From positions 62,001-126,000 of the forward strand of contig JAURMR010000028.1 of the NCBI GenBank assembly GCA_030830565.1: a stretch of DNA of 64,000 nt. The letters are read 5' to 3'. The notes beneath the pieces were generated by a model. It made no database searches. It saw only the letters and a list, made by a program, of their open reading frames with translations, and was not told where the DNA came from. Position 1 is the first letter of the stretch. Each line of letters begins with the position of its first letter. The translations under genes were made by a program, and so were the position numbers. Source of the DNA: Acidimicrobiales bacterium (GTDB lineage: Bacteria > Actinomycetota > Acidimicrobiia > Acidimicrobiales > Acidimicrobilacustridaceae). Positions 26,268 to 35,665 of this stretch are shown piece by piece.

Positions 26268-29162
26268 TTAGGTGCGCGGAATCTCGCGGTCTTCGTAGGT
26301 TTCGATGATGTCGCCGGGCTTGAGATCTTGGAAATCGGTGAGACCGATACCGCACTCGAAACCGGATGCAACTTCGCGGACATCGTCCTTGAAGCGACGC
26401 AGCGACGCGACCGAACCCTTCCAGATGATCGTTCCTTCACGAAGGAAACGAACCTTGGTGCCACGAGTGATCTGACCGTTGGTGACGTAGCAGCCGGCGA
26501 TTGCGCCGACCTTCGGCACACGGAAGATCTCGCGAACCTCAGCTTCACCGGTCACGATTTCTTCGTATTCAGGCTTGAGGAGACCAAGCATGGCCTTCTC
26601 AATATCTTCAAGCACCTGATAGATGATTTCGTAGGCACGAATCTCGACGTGCTCGGTGTCAGCAAGTTCGCGGGCCTGACGATCGGGTCGAACATTGAAG
26701 CCGATGATCGTGGCATTTGACGTAGCCGCCAATTGGACGTCGTTCTGAGTGATGCCACCGACAGCGCGATGCACGAATGCAAGCTTGACCTCGTCGCGTT
26801 CAAGACGCTTGAGGCTCTCGGTAAGCGCTTCAAGTGAACCGGTGACATCGGCTTTGAGGATGAGGTTCAGCGTTGCTGATTCGCCGGCCTGAATCTGCTG
26901 GAAGATGTCTTCAAGCTTTGCACCACCACTCATTGCGTGAGCTTCACGGCCGATGGTTGCAACACGCAGCCAATGTTCGCGAGTAGCGGCGACCTTCGAT
27001 GCGGTCTTTTCATCGGGAGCAACAACGAATCGGTCGCCGGCGATTGCGACGTCGGAAAGACCAAGAACCTGAACCGGAGCCGAGGGGCCCGCTTCTTTGA
27101 TCTGGTTGCCCTTGTCGTCGATGATCGCTCGGACTCGACCCCACGCTGCGCCAGCAACCATGGGATCGCCGACACGAAGTGTTCCGTGTTGCACGAGCAC
27201 CGTGGCGACCGGACCACGACCGATGTCGAGGTTCGATTCGAGCACGACACCGCGCGCACGACCTTCGGGGTTGGCTCGGAGATCTTCAAGGTCGGCCATG
27301 ATGAGCACGTTCTCAAGAAGATCGTCGATACCGAGGTTCTGAAGTGCGGAGACCTCGACCATGACGGTTTCGCCGCCCCACGCTTCGGGGACGAGTTCGT
27401 GTTCTGACAACTGCTGCATGACGCGAGTTGGGTCAGCATTTTCGCGATCAATCTTGTTGATGGCAACAATGATCGGAACGTCGGCAGCCTTCGCGTGGTT
27501 GATGGCTTCGATCGTTTGCGGCATAACGCCGTCGTCGGCAGCCACAACAAGGATGACGACATCGGTCGCGTCGGCACCACGAGCACGCATAGCGGTGAAC
27601 GCTTCGTGGCCAGGAGTGTCGAGGAACGTAATGGCGCGTCCGTCTTGGGTGACCTGATAGGCGCCAATGTGCTGCGTGATGCCACCGGCTTCACCAGCAA
27701 CAACGTTTGCGTTACGGATTTGATCAAGAAGCTTGGTCTTACCGTGATCGACGTGACCCATAACGGTGATGACCGGCGGACGATGCGGCCACGCTTCATA
27801 GGTGACGTCGTCGACGTCCTCTTCAAGCATGAGCAACTTCTGCAGCTCGACTTCTTGTTCTTCGCCAGGATTGACAAGACGAATCGATGCGCCAATTTCG
27901 GCAGCGAACAATTCGATCATGTCGTCGCTCAGCGATTGTGTTGCCGTGACCATTTCGCCCTGCTGCATGAGGAAGCGAACGACGTCGGCCGCCGTACGGT
28001 TCATCTTGGGGCCGAGATCCTGCGCGGTTGACGCGCGCTCTACGACAACTTCACCAGTGGGGATCGGTGCTTCGCGAGGCGTGTAACTCGGTGCATCGAT
28101 CGGCTGAAGTTCGTCGCGGTTACGACGACGACGACCCTTACGCTTCGGACGCGGACCACCGGGACGACCACCTGGGCCACCACCGGGACGACCGCCGCCA
28201 CCAGGACGACCGCCGCCAGGACCGCCACCACCGGGACCACCAAAGCCACCGCCGGGACCACCGCCGCCGGGGCCACCGCCGGGGCGTGGGCCGTTGAAGC
28301 CACCGCCGCCGCCGGGACGCGGACCGCTAAAGCCACCGCCGCCACCGGGACGACCTGCGCCACCACCAGCGCCGGGACCACCGGGACGACCACCAGGACG
28401 CGCTCCGGGAGCAGGCGTTTCGCGACGCATGCCGGGAGGCGGCGGGATGGGCTTACCCGTGGAAGAAATCGGAGGACGTGCGCCAGGAGGAGGCGGGATG
28501 GGCTTACCCGTTGGCGAAGTCGGAGGACGTTGCGGCATCGGCGCACGTGCTGCAGGTGCTTCGGCCGGAGCAGCGGCAGCCGGAGCAACCGGTGCTTGGG
28601 TCGTTTCGGGAGCCGGTGCTGGAGCCGGTGCTGGAGCCGGTGCTGGTGCGACTGGCGCTGCAGCAGCCGGAGCCGGCGCTTCGCGACGAGGGCCAGCACT
28701 TCCGGAAGACGAAATGACGCGCTTTGGCGCAGCCGGCTTTGGAGCAGAGGCGGGTGCGGGTTCAGGTTCGGCGGCAGGTTCAGGCGCTGGAGCAACCGTC
28801 TCAACATCGGCAACAGGAGTCTCGATCACTGCCGGTTCTGGTTCGGCGGGCGCAACCGGAGTCTCAGCCTCGGCCGGTTCATCGGCAGTCTTCTTCGCAG
28901 CAGCCTTCTTGGCGGGAGCTTTCTTCGCTGCGGTCTTCTTGGCCGCCGCTTTCTTGGCCGGAGCTTCTGGTTCCTCAGGCTGAACATCGCGCACAAGGCC
29001 TTCACGCTCGGCCTTTCGGCGAACGCGGTCAGCTTGTGCTTCGACGACGCTTGAAGAGTGGCTCTTCACGCCGATCCCGAGCGCGACGCACAGATCCAAG
29101 GTCTCCTTATTTGTGAGACCTAGTTCTCGTGCCAGCTCGTACACACGGATGTTGGACGGCAA
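26268..29162 (-). CDS. infB: Translation initiation factor IF-2
   Basis: The 964-residue GTPase starts with the IF2-N fold ([19 protein letters not shown]). A very long low-complexity linker follows: an Ala/Lys repeat near residues 70-98, a Pro/Ala stretch, a duplicated GKPIPPPPG segment and a Gly/Arg/Pro repeat to about residue 345. The G domain has [25 protein letters not shown] and NKID, and domains II-IV complete it. It positions initiator tRNA on the 30S subunit. The start is TTG at 29162, supported by TGAGGT seven bases upstream and the in-phase IF2-N domain. It follows nusA by 129 bases. Confidence 0.97.
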   Translation of the reverse strand: MPSNIRVYELARELGLTNKETLDLCVALGIGVKSHSSSVVEAQADRVRRKAEREGLVRDVQPEEPEAPAKKAAAKKTAAKKAPAKKAAAKKTADEPAEAETPVAPAEPEPAVIETPVADVETVAPAPEPAAEPEPAPASAPKPAAPKRVISSSGSAGPRREAPAPAAAAPVAPAPAPAPAPAPAPETTQAPVAPAAAAPAEAPAARAPMPQRPPTSPTGKPIPPPPGARPPISSTGKPIPPPPGMRRETPAPGARPGGRPGGPGAGGGAGRPGGGGGFSGPRPGGGGGFNGPRPGGGPGGGGPGGGFGGPGGGGPGGGRPGGGGRPGGGPGGRPGGPRPKRKGRRRRNRDELQPIDAPSYTPREAPIPTGEVVVERASTAQDLGPKMNRTAADVVRFLMQQGEMVTATQSLSDDMIELFAAEIGASIRLVNPGEEQEVELQKLLMLEEDVDDVTYEAWPHRPPVITVMGHVDHGKTKLLDQIRNANVVAGEAGGITQHIGAYQVTQDGRAITFLDTPGHEAFTAMRARGADATDVVILVVAADDGVMPQTIEAINHAKAADVPIIVAINKIDRENADPTRVMQQLSEHELVPEAWGGETVMVEVSALQNLGIDDLLENVLIMADLEDLRANPEGRARGVVLESNLDIGRGPVATVLVQHGTLRVGDPMVAGAAWGRVRAIIDDKGNQIKEAGPSAPVQVLGLSDVAIAGDRFVVAPDEKTASKVAATREHWLRVATIGREAHAMSGGAKLEDIFQQIQAGESATLNLILKADVTGSLEALTESLKRLERDEVKLAFVHRAVGGITQNDVQLAATSNATIIGFNVRPDRQARELADTEHVEIRAYEIIYQVLEDIEKAMLGLLKPEYEEIVTGEAEVREIFRVPKVGAIAGCYVTNGQITRGTKVRFLREGTIIWKGSVASLRRFKDDVREVASGFECGIGLTDFQDLKPGDIIETYEDREIPRT

Positions 29163-29291
29163 CTGCTACCTCAGTGATCGTGGTTCGGGACCCACCAAAC
29201 AAAGCGTCAGATGGGCTCGACCCGCCGTGACATGGCCACGGAACGGGTCTCTATCCTCGCACGACCCAGCGCCGGGCGAGGAATAGGGCGA

Positions 29292-30524
29292 CTACGCCGG
29301 ATCTTCCGATCCGGTTTCCTCAACAGCCTCGGCCTCGGCGGCCTCGACAATTGCTTCGGCTTCGGCCACAACTTCAGCTTCTGCTTCTGCTTCGGTCTCT
29401 TCAACATCTTCGGCGGCTTGGGCGTAGGCCTCGGCGGACATTGCCTCGCCACCTTCAGCGGGCTGCCACACCTGTTCGCCAGTTTCGGCGTCGACGACCC
29501 ATTCGCCTTCGGCCCAATCCTGATTGGCGTAGGCCTCTTCTTCAGCGAGCTGGGTTTCGGACTTGATGTCGACGCGCCAACCGGTGAGACGAGCGGCGAG
29601 GCGAGCGTTCTGCCCTTCCTTACCGATCGCCAGCGAGAGCTGGTAGTCGGGAACGATGACCTCGGCGGTGCCGGTGTCTTCGTGAATTCGAACTTCCTTG
29701 ACCTTGGCCGGCGACAGCGCCTTCATGACGAAGTCGGCTGGTTCATCGGAGAACGGAACGATGTCGATCTTTTCGCCACGAAGTTCGTTGACGACCATGC
29801 GGACGCGAGCGCCACGAGCGCCGACGCATGCGCCGACGGGATCAACATTTGAATCGTTCGAAAGAACGGCGATCTTGGTACGTGCTCCTGGTTCACGAGC
29901 ACACGCCTTGATCTCGACAACGCCGTCGGCGATTTCGGGAACTTCAAGTTCGAACAGTCGCTTGATGAGGCCGGGATGGGTACGGCTCGTGACGATCTGC
30001 GGACCCTTCGCGGTCTTGCGAACTTCGACGATGTAGGCCTTGACGCGCGCACCGGGTTCGGGACGCTCGTAGGGCACCTGCTCGGCTTGGGGCATAAGCG
30101 CTTCGACGCGTCCGAGATCGAGCAGCGTGTAACGCGCATCGGTCTGCTGGATGATGCCGGTAACGATGTCGCCTTCGCGACCCGCGTATTCCTCGTACTT
30201 CATTTCGCGTTCTGCTTCACGAATGCGCTGGTTCATGACCTGCTTCATCGTTTGCGCAGCAACACGACCCCAGACCTCGGGCGGCGGGGTGACATCGAAC
30301 TCTTCGCCTTCGGGGATGCCGTCGTCGTCGAGGGCTTGCGCCATCACACGAATTTCGCCGGTGTCGGGATCGATAATGACCCACGCATATTCCTGCGAAT
30401 TCGGCAGCCGCTTGTAAGCGGATTCGAACGCGTCGGCGAGTGCGCCGAACAGCGTGTCGATCGAGATTCCCTTGTCGACGGCGAGTGCCTGGAGTGCCTC
30501 GATGAGATCAGGGGAGTTCATCAC
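29292..30524 (-). CDS. nusA: Transcription termination/antitermination factor NusA
   Basis: The 410-residue protein has the NusA N-terminal polymerase-binding domain (residues 1-130), an S1 domain ([21 protein letters not shown]) and two KH domains ([15 protein letters not shown] and [19 protein letters not shown]). It ends in a strongly acidic Glu/Ala tail from about residue 350. It modulates pausing, termination and rRNA antitermination. The GTG at 30524 overlaps the rimP stop (GTGA), with GAGAAGG seven bases upstream; the ATG one codon later is equally possible. The 129 bases between it and infB hold no ylxR (DUF448) gene, which is usual at this place in many bacteria. Confidence 0.96.
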   Translation of the reverse strand: MMNSPDLIEALQALAVDKGISIDTLFGALADAFESAYKRLPNSQEYAWVIIDPDTGEIRVMAQALDDDGIPEGEEFDVTPPPEVWGRVAAQTMKQVMNQRIREAEREMKYEEYAGREGDIVTGIIQQTDARYTLLDLGRVEALMPQAEQVPYERPEPGARVKAYIVEVRKTAKGPQIVTSRTHPGLIKRLFELEVPEIADGVVEIKACAREPGARTKIAVLSNDSNVDPVGACVGARGARVRMVVNELRGEKIDIVPFSDEPADFVMKALSPAKVKEVRIHEDTGTAEVIVPDYQLSLAIGKEGQNARLAARLTGWRVDIKSETQLAEEEAYANQDWAEGEWVVDAETGEQVWQPAEGGEAMSAEAYAQAAEDVEETEAEAEAEVVAEAEAIVEAAEAEAVEETGSEDPA

Positions 30525-31102
30525 GACTGGACCTTCTCTTCCTTGGGGGACGCGTTCGACGCGTCCTTCTTCGACTTCGTAGTTTTTGGCGAGTTCTTCG
30601 TCGGTTTCACGGCTTTGGCGCCGTTCTTGGGACCGCCCGGCTTCGGTGCAGGACCCCAGACGAATGTGGTGCGCGCTTTTTCGATTTCACCGAGGTTGAG
30701 CGTGATGCTCTCCCCCAGTGGTTCATCGAGGGCAATGGTGACCGTGGTGTCGGTCGAACCGGTAACGGTGCCGGCAAAGCGACGACCAACCGGGTGATTG
30801 GGGAATGTCTTGACTGCAACGGTGCGACCAACCGCCCACGCGTAATGAGCTGGCGTGCGCAACACACGCTCAAGACCAGGACTTGAAACCTCAAGAGTGA
30901 AACTGCTTGAGATCGGATCGTGTTCGTCGAGCGCCCGTGAGATTGCACGGGTTGTTTTGGTGATGTCATCGATGCCGACGCCACCTTCACGATCGACAGT
31001 GACACGCAGGACTGGACCAGCTTGTTCGAGGTCGAACAGTTCGAGACCCTCGGCGGCCACCAATGGTTCGATAAGTGCTCGTACACGTGCGGACACGCTC
31101 AT
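30521..31102 (-). CDS. rimP: Ribosome maturation factor RimP
   Basis: The 193-residue protein has the RimP N-terminal domain with LELFDLEQAG...LRVTVDREGGVGIDDITK and FTLEVSSPGLERVL. An SH3-like domain (GRTVAVKTF...FAGTVTGSTDTTVTIAL) follows, then a Lys-rich tail of about 40 residues. It assists 30S maturation. ATG 31102 has AAAGGAGG six bases upstream; the open frame beyond it is not RimP-like. It is first in the rimP-nusA-infB-rbfA-truB-ribF operon. Confidence 0.94.
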   Translation of the reverse strand: MSVSARVRALIEPLVAAEGLELFDLEQAGPVLRVTVDREGGVGIDDITKTTRAISRALDEHDPISSSFTLEVSSPGLERVLRTPAHYAWAVGRTVAVKTFPNHPVGRRFAGTVTGSTDTTVTIALDEPLGESITLNLGEIEKARTTFVWGPAPKPGGPKNGAKAVKPTKNSPKTTKSKKDASNASPKEEKVQS

Positions 31103-31176
31103 TGCTGGCCTCCTTTCAAAGGGTTTCAAAGATCACAGACTGCGGGGCGACCGCGACCTGAATTCGGCCGAAACAA

Positions 31177-31202
31177 AAGGCGTGGGCAAAAGCCCACGCC
31201 TT
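31177..31202 (-). terminator. Rho-independent terminator or rimP-leader attenuator
   Basis: A perfect 11-bp stem AAGGCGTGGGC/GCCCACGCCTT with a four-base loop is followed on the minus strand by TTGTTT, giving a U-rich tail. It lies 143 bases beyond the proS stop and 75 bases before the rimP start. It could end the proS transcript. A TACACT element at 31240-31235, resembling the rpsB -10, lies upstream on the same strand. If used, that promoter would place the hairpin inside the rimP leader, as an attenuator. Confidence 0.75.
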
Positions 31203-31344
31203 CGTCAGTACTGCCGAACGATTGCGATGCAAACAGTGTAGACCCCTCCGCAACGAAACGACCACCCGGGCAAGGCTCAAGGCCGGCCGGGTCCACCACG
31301 AAACCCCTGTTCAGAGCAGGTTTTTGGCGTGAATCAGCGAGGAA

Positions 31345-32757
31345 TCAATAGGAGCGGGCGACGATGGCGATGGCGCCGTCGGAGTTATCGGAGGCCGGCA
31401 GCGAGCCGTCCGGCATCACCAAACAGCGAACCGTGACGCTGGATTTCGCCAATTCGGCCTCGCCTTCGGTGCCCAGGCTGGACCATGGGATTCGGGCCCA
31501 TCCAGTGGCAGCAGCTTCAGCGGCTTCTGAAACGGTGGCGACGTCAACGGTGCGAGAGTCGCGACGCGAAGTGGCTTCGGCGAGCAGCTGGGCCTGGCCT
31601 GCATCGAGAGTCGCCGCTACGGATGCTGCGATCCCATTGAGCGCAACCGCATCCTTGGCACCGGTGAATCGGTTGGCGAGAGTGACGACACCTTCAGTGA
31701 GATCTCGAGGACCAAGTTCGAGTCGGACCGGAACACCCTTGAGTTCCCAGTCGGTGGCACGTCGACCCATTGAGGTTTCGACTCGCACGTCGAGTTCAAC
31801 GCGCAGACCAGCATCGGCGAGTTCTTCAGCAAGCACACGACAGCGTTCGATCACTGCGTCGTCATCGCGCACGGCAAGGACAACAACCTGCACCGGCGCG
31901 AGAGCGGGCGGAATACGCAAGCCGTTGTCGTCGCCGTGACACATGATGAGTCCGCCAACCATGCGGGTAGAAACGCCCCACGACGTTGTCCATGCGTGTT
32001 GTTGCGTGCCTTCGTTGTCGAGGTACTGAATGTCGAAGGCCTTCGCGAAGTTCTGACCGAGTTCGTGGCTCGTGCCCATTTGCAAGGCTTTTCCGTCGCC
32101 CATCATCGCTTCACAGGTCATCGTGTTCGTGGCGCCAGCAAAGCGTTCCTTTGCGGTCTTACGACCAACAACAACGGGCATCGCAAGAACGTCGCGCATG
32201 AATGACTCATACACATCGTGCAGGATTCGTTCGGCGTACTGACGTCCGTCGTCTTCGCTGACGTGCGCGGTGTGGCCTTCTTGCCACAGGAACTCACTCG
32301 TGCGAAGAAAGACGCGCGGGCGAAGTTCCCAGCGAACAACGTTGGCCCACTGATTGAGCAAAAGTGGAAGATCGCGATAACTCTGGACCCACTTGGCCAT
32401 GAACTCACCAATGACGGTTTCCGAGGTGGGACGAACCACGACTGGTTCTTCAAGTTCTTTGCCACCGGCAACCGTGACCACGGCAAGCTCGGGGCTGAAA
32501 CCTTCAACGTGCTCGGCTTCTCGCTTGAGATAACTCTCGGGGATGAACAACGGGAAGTAGGCGTTCTTGGCACCAGCGCGCTTGATACGGCGATCAACTT
32601 CCGCCTGCATCTGTTCCCAGATTGAATAGCCATACGGGCGGATAACCATCGTTCCGCGCACCGGACCGTTGTCGGCCAGTTCGGCCTTGGCAACGATGTC
32701 TTGATACCAGCGCGGGAAATCTTCGGACTGCGGGGTGAGAACAGGAGCCTTCGCCAT
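31345..32757 (-). CDS. proS: Prolyl-tRNA synthetase, archaeal/eukaryote-like type
   Basis: The 470-residue class II synthetase shows motif 2-like RTSEFLWQEGHTAH, the TSxE element RPTSETVIGEFMAKW and motif 3 GTSHELGQNFAKAF...WGVSTRMVGGLIM. It lacks the editing insertion of the bacterial-type enzyme and ends in the IVARSY type of C-terminus with a terminal tyrosine. Both mark the eukaryote/archaea-like ProRS class that is scattered among bacteria. It charges tRNA-Pro. It lies 62 bases after ispG on the same strand. Confidence 0.94.
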   Translation of the reverse strand: MAKAPVLTPQSEDFPRWYQDIVAKAELADNGPVRGTMVIRPYGYSIWEQMQAEVDRRIKRAGAKNAYFPLFIPESYLKREAEHVEGFSPELAVVTVAGGKELEEPVVVRPTSETVIGEFMAKWVQSYRDLPLLLNQWANVVRWELRPRVFLRTSEFLWQEGHTAHVSEDDGRQYAERILHDVYESFMRDVLAMPVVVGRKTAKERFAGATNTMTCEAMMGDGKALQMGTSHELGQNFAKAFDIQYLDNEGTQQHAWTTSWGVSTRMVGGLIMCHGDDNGLRIPPALAPVQVVVLAVRDDDAVIERCRVLAEELADAGLRVELDVRVETSMGRRATDWELKGVPVRLELGPRDLTEGVVTLANRFTGAKDAVALNGIAASVAATLDAGQAQLLAEATSRRDSRTVDVATVSEAAEAAATGWARIPWSSLGTEGEAELAKSSVTVRCLVMPDGSLPASDNSDGAIAIVARSY

Positions 32758-32819
32758 GGGGGCCGATGCTAGGCGACGACCCCTTCAGGACTGACCACGA
32801 TTCGCGTGCGTGTGTGGTT

Positions 32820-34049
32820 TCAGTCGAGTTTGCGAATGATCTGAATGCGCTCTTCGGCGTTATTGGCGTCCTCGCCTTTGTCGTCGAGCAACGCCATGCG
32901 ATCGGCTTCTGCTTCGGCTGCAGCACCGGCATCTTTACGACGAAGCGCTTCTTCCACGCCGCCGTCGGCAATGATCTGCGCCCATTCCACAAGCGCTTCG
33001 ACCATCTCGGGTTCGGGAACGACCTTCACCACTTCGCCTTTTACGAACAGATGGCCGCGCTTTCGACCTGCAGCGATACCAAGATCGGCCTCACGAGCTT
33101 CACCAGGCCCATTCACAACACAGCCCATGACGGCGACCTGGATAGGAATGTTCATGTTAGTAAGCGCGTCTTGCGCACGAGCGGCTACTTCAATGACATC
33201 AACTTCAGCGCGACCACACGACGGGCATGCGATGAGATCAAGACCGCGTCGTTCGCGCAGGCCAAGGCTTTCAAGCAACCAGCGGCCGGCGCGAACCTCT
33301 TCAACCGGGTCTGCAGTGAGCGAGTAGCGAATGGTGTCGCCAATTCCTTCGGCTAACAAGGTGGCCATACCTGCAGTTGCTTTCACGAGTCCTGCCGGAG
33401 GCGGTCCCGCCTCGGTAACGCCCAGGTGCAACGGGTAGTCGACTGTGTCGGCCAGAAGTCGGTACGCATCAATCATGAGCGCAACGTTCGATGCTTTCAC
33501 CGAAATCTTTACGTCGTCGAAGCCCACCTCTTCGAAGTAGGCGAGCTCGCGTTTGGCTGATTCGACCATTGCTTCGGCAGTCACTTTGCCGCCGTATTTG
33601 TCGTACAACTCGGGGTCGAGCGATCCGCCGTTGACGCCAATGCGAATCGGGATACCACGATCCTTCGCTTCGCGAGCAACTGCTTTGATGTGTTCGGGCC
33701 GACGAATGTTGCCGGGGTTCAAACGCAAACCCTGCACACCCGCTTCCATTGCTTCAAGCGCGCGCCGGTACTGATGATGAATGTCGGCGATGATCGGCAG
33801 CGGCGAACGCGGAACGATGTGTGCGAGTCCTTCAGCGGCTTCCTGTTCGTTACACGTGCAGCGCACGATGTCGCAACCGGCTCCAGCTAGCGCGTAGATC
33901 TGTTGCAGCGTGCCTTCGACGTCGGCCGTCTTCGTTGTCGTCATCGACTGAATCGAGATCGGCGCGCCGCCACCAACAGCAACGTCACCAACGTGCAACT
34001 GACGAGTTGCGCGTCGTGGGTATCGGGTCTGCGGGGAAAGCTCGCTCAC
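32820..34049 (-). CDS. ispG: (E)-4-hydroxy-3-methylbut-2-enyl-diphosphate synthase
   Basis: The 409-residue enzyme has the GcpE TIM barrel (RRATRQLHVGDVAVGG, IQSMTTTKTADVEGTL, IVRCTCNEQEAAEG). The C-terminal [4Fe-4S] ferredoxin-like domain has CPSCGRAEVDV and MGCVVNGPGEAREADLG. It catalyses the penultimate steps of the methylerythritol phosphate pathway, after Dxr (37895-39094). GTG 34049 lacks a clear ribosome-binding site. In related genomes ispG directly follows rseP; here three other genes lie between. Confidence 0.95.
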   Translation of the reverse strand: MSELSPQTRYPRRATRQLHVGDVAVGGGAPISIQSMTTTKTADVEGTLQQIYALAGAGCDIVRCTCNEQEAAEGLAHIVPRSPLPIIADIHHQYRRALEAMEAGVQGLRLNPGNIRRPEHIKAVAREAKDRGIPIRIGVNGGSLDPELYDKYGGKVTAEAMVESAKRELAYFEEVGFDDVKISVKASNVALMIDAYRLLADTVDYPLHLGVTEAGPPPAGLVKATAGMATLLAEGIGDTIRYSLTADPVEEVRAGRWLLESLGLRERRGLDLIACPSCGRAEVDVIEVAARAQDALTNMNIPIQVAVMGCVVNGPGEAREADLGIAAGRKRGHLFVKGEVVKVVPEPEMVEALVEWAQIIADGGVEEALRRKDAGAAAEAEADRMALLDDKGEDANNAEERIQIIRKLD

Positions 34050-34190
34050 ATCAAGAGGTTACGCACGAATGAGCGCAATTCACGTCTTCGGGGATATTCC
34101 ATCCGACATGAAGAAGCTCACTGGCGTCACGAACAGCGAGCCGTTTCCACCAAACTCAGGCCTGCACAAAGCGACAACCGAACTCGTTCA

Positions 34191-34880
34191 CTACGTCGTG
34201 TATTGAGCTCCACCTGAGAATGGTGGCGAGTCTGAGGCTCGTGAGGTGAAGCCCGGGGCGGGACCTTCAACCAGATCCACGAGCTCCGCCCCCGCTTCCA
34301 TAGCCTCAACGATTCGCTTTCCAATCGTCGGGCCAGCTTCAAGCACGACACGGCCTTGCGCTCGATCGATACTCACAGCGACGCCACCGAATTTCCGAAA
34401 GTCGTCTTCAGTCACGACTTTGGCCATGGCCGCGCGAGCACTCTCGGCCGCAACTTCCAAATCGGCCGCACTCGCACATCCGGCGACAAATAGAACTTCT
34501 GCATTGATCGTCTTCACTAACTGCTCGATGTCGTCGGTTGCAGCTCTCGATGGGGTAACCCCGGGAGCCACGACAACAAGAACGGTTTGAGTGACATAGT
34601 GCACGCGCACATCCAAGAAATCAGGGCTCCCAGCGATTTTCTCATGAAGCGCGTTAAAGACATCGCTAGCTTCCGGCGTTGTTGCCCACGCAAAAATGTC
34701 TTCTGCCGATCCCGACGACGGGGAATCGTACGCAGCGCCACATCCGTCTCCTTGCGAGGCATAGCCAATCCCGGAGTTAGAACTCGGCACCGCAACCCAC
34801 GCCAACACTGCGACAACTACTCCGAGCGCAAGTCCACAACTGATTCGCCGCCAGTTCTTGTTCATTACCTTCGTTGACAT
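34191..34880 (-). CDS. Single-pass exported protein, paralogue of its upstream neighbour (unknown family)
   Basis: The 229-residue protein has a short basic N-terminus, one membrane helix (residues 13-31) and an outward domain of about 195 residues with cysteines C47 and C135. Its second half (FVAGCASAADLEVAAESARA, then GGVAVSIDRAQGRVVLEAGP and EAMEAGAELVDLVEG) aligns with the end of the upstream protein (34943-35665), including the cysteine and the VVL..GP motif. I know no named family. ATG 34880 has AAAGGA upstream; an earlier in-frame start is weaker. It is the third gene of the sigma-factor trio. It may sense an envelope signal or compete with its paralogue, which is inference. Confidence 0.65.
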   Translation of the reverse strand: MSTKVMNKNWRRISCGLALGVVVAVLAWVAVPSSNSGIGYASQGDGCGAAYDSPSSGSAEDIFAWATTPEASDVFNALHEKIAGSPDFLDVRVHYVTQTVLVVVAPGVTPSRAATDDIEQLVKTINAEVLFVAGCASAADLEVAAESARAAMAKVVTEDDFRKFGGVAVSIDRAQGRVVLEAGPTIGKRIVEAMEAGAELVDLVEGPAPGFTSRASDSPPFSGGAQYTT

Positions 34881-34942
34881 TGCATTCCTTTCCGCACTCC
34901 GCCTCATTTCCGGAAACGATTAACCGATGGGCAAGACGTCCA

Positions 34943-35665
34943 TCAGTCGGTACTGCTCACAGATGAAGCGAAATCGATGAGAGCACCGTCCACGCGTGCC
35001 TCAGCGACCAACTCATCGGCGATCACCCGAGGTCCAGTGAGCACGACGAGTCCTCGCCCCTCATCAAGCGAAATAGAAACACCTGCAAGATGAGAATTTG
35101 AGCCCGCCGTTGAGATCGACGACCGGATCGATTCAGCGATAGTCGCTATGGACGCCAACGAACCGCATCGCTCAACAACGACGACTTTGAATCCTCCAGA
35201 GATTTCAAGAGCATCCAGCGATTGGCGAGGGACTGCTGTTCCTGGGTCGATTGAGAGAACTCGCACGAGACCGCTTTCGTCAAAAACTGTTCCATCGGCA
35301 AGCGAAAGTGTTGAACCGGAAGGGAGCCCTTCTCCTAAAGCAGCCGGCGCACTTACGAACTCATCGACAAATGTGCGTGCGTCCAGTGAACATCCCTCCG
35401 GACGCGGCGGCGCCGAATTTCCTGGAGTTACGCTCTCAACGTCCCGCGCAGAGTGACCAAGCCTCGGAACCACAATGAGCACGCCTAAGGACAAGGCAAC
35501 GACCGTAACGACGCCCCCGAGCGCGCGTTGGCGACGTCGACGTCTCTCGCGATGTAGACGTGGGGATTCACTTCGCGCCGATTCTGGCGTCATGGGCGTG
35601 ACGCTCTCTACCCAAGATCGAAGATCACGACCAAGGCGATCCCGTGACGTCGACCCCTCATGCAT
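34943..35665 (-). CDS. Anti-sigma-like single-pass membrane protein (unknown family)
   Basis: The 240-residue protein has a cytoplasmic head of about 48 residues ending in an Arg-rich run (RERRRRRQR), one membrane helix (49-67) and an outward domain with cysteines C92 and C167. It starts inside the end of the sigma gene: ATG 35665, GGAG nine bases upstream, eight bases overlap. Overlapping order, single membrane pass and cytoplasmic head are typical of ECF anti-sigma factors, but I see no recognised anti-sigma domain or HxxxCxxC zinc motif. Its C-terminal third is paralogous to the next protein (34191-34880). The role as anti-sigma factor is inferred from architecture and position. Confidence 0.6.
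   Translation of the reverse strand: MHEGSTSRDRLGRDLRSWVESVTPMTPESARSESPRLHRERRRRRQRALGGVVTVVALSLGVLIVVPRLGHSARDVESVTPGNSAPPRPEGCSLDARTFVDEFVSAPAALGEGLPSGSTLSLADGTVFDESGLVRVLSIDPGTAVPRQSLDALEISGGFKVVVVERCGSLASIATIAESIRSSISTAGSNSHLAGVSISLDEGRGLVVLTGPRVIADELVAEARVDGALIDFASSVSSTD

Noticed and set aside
28150-28420. CRISPR-like or tandem DNA array in the infB region
   Set aside because: The repeats are in-frame Gly/Arg/Pro codons of IF2 without regular spacers.
28294-28983. Proline- and glycine-rich plus-strand frame opposite infB
   Set aside because: The repeat-rich composition is the complement of the IF2 linker; no ribosome-binding site or domain.
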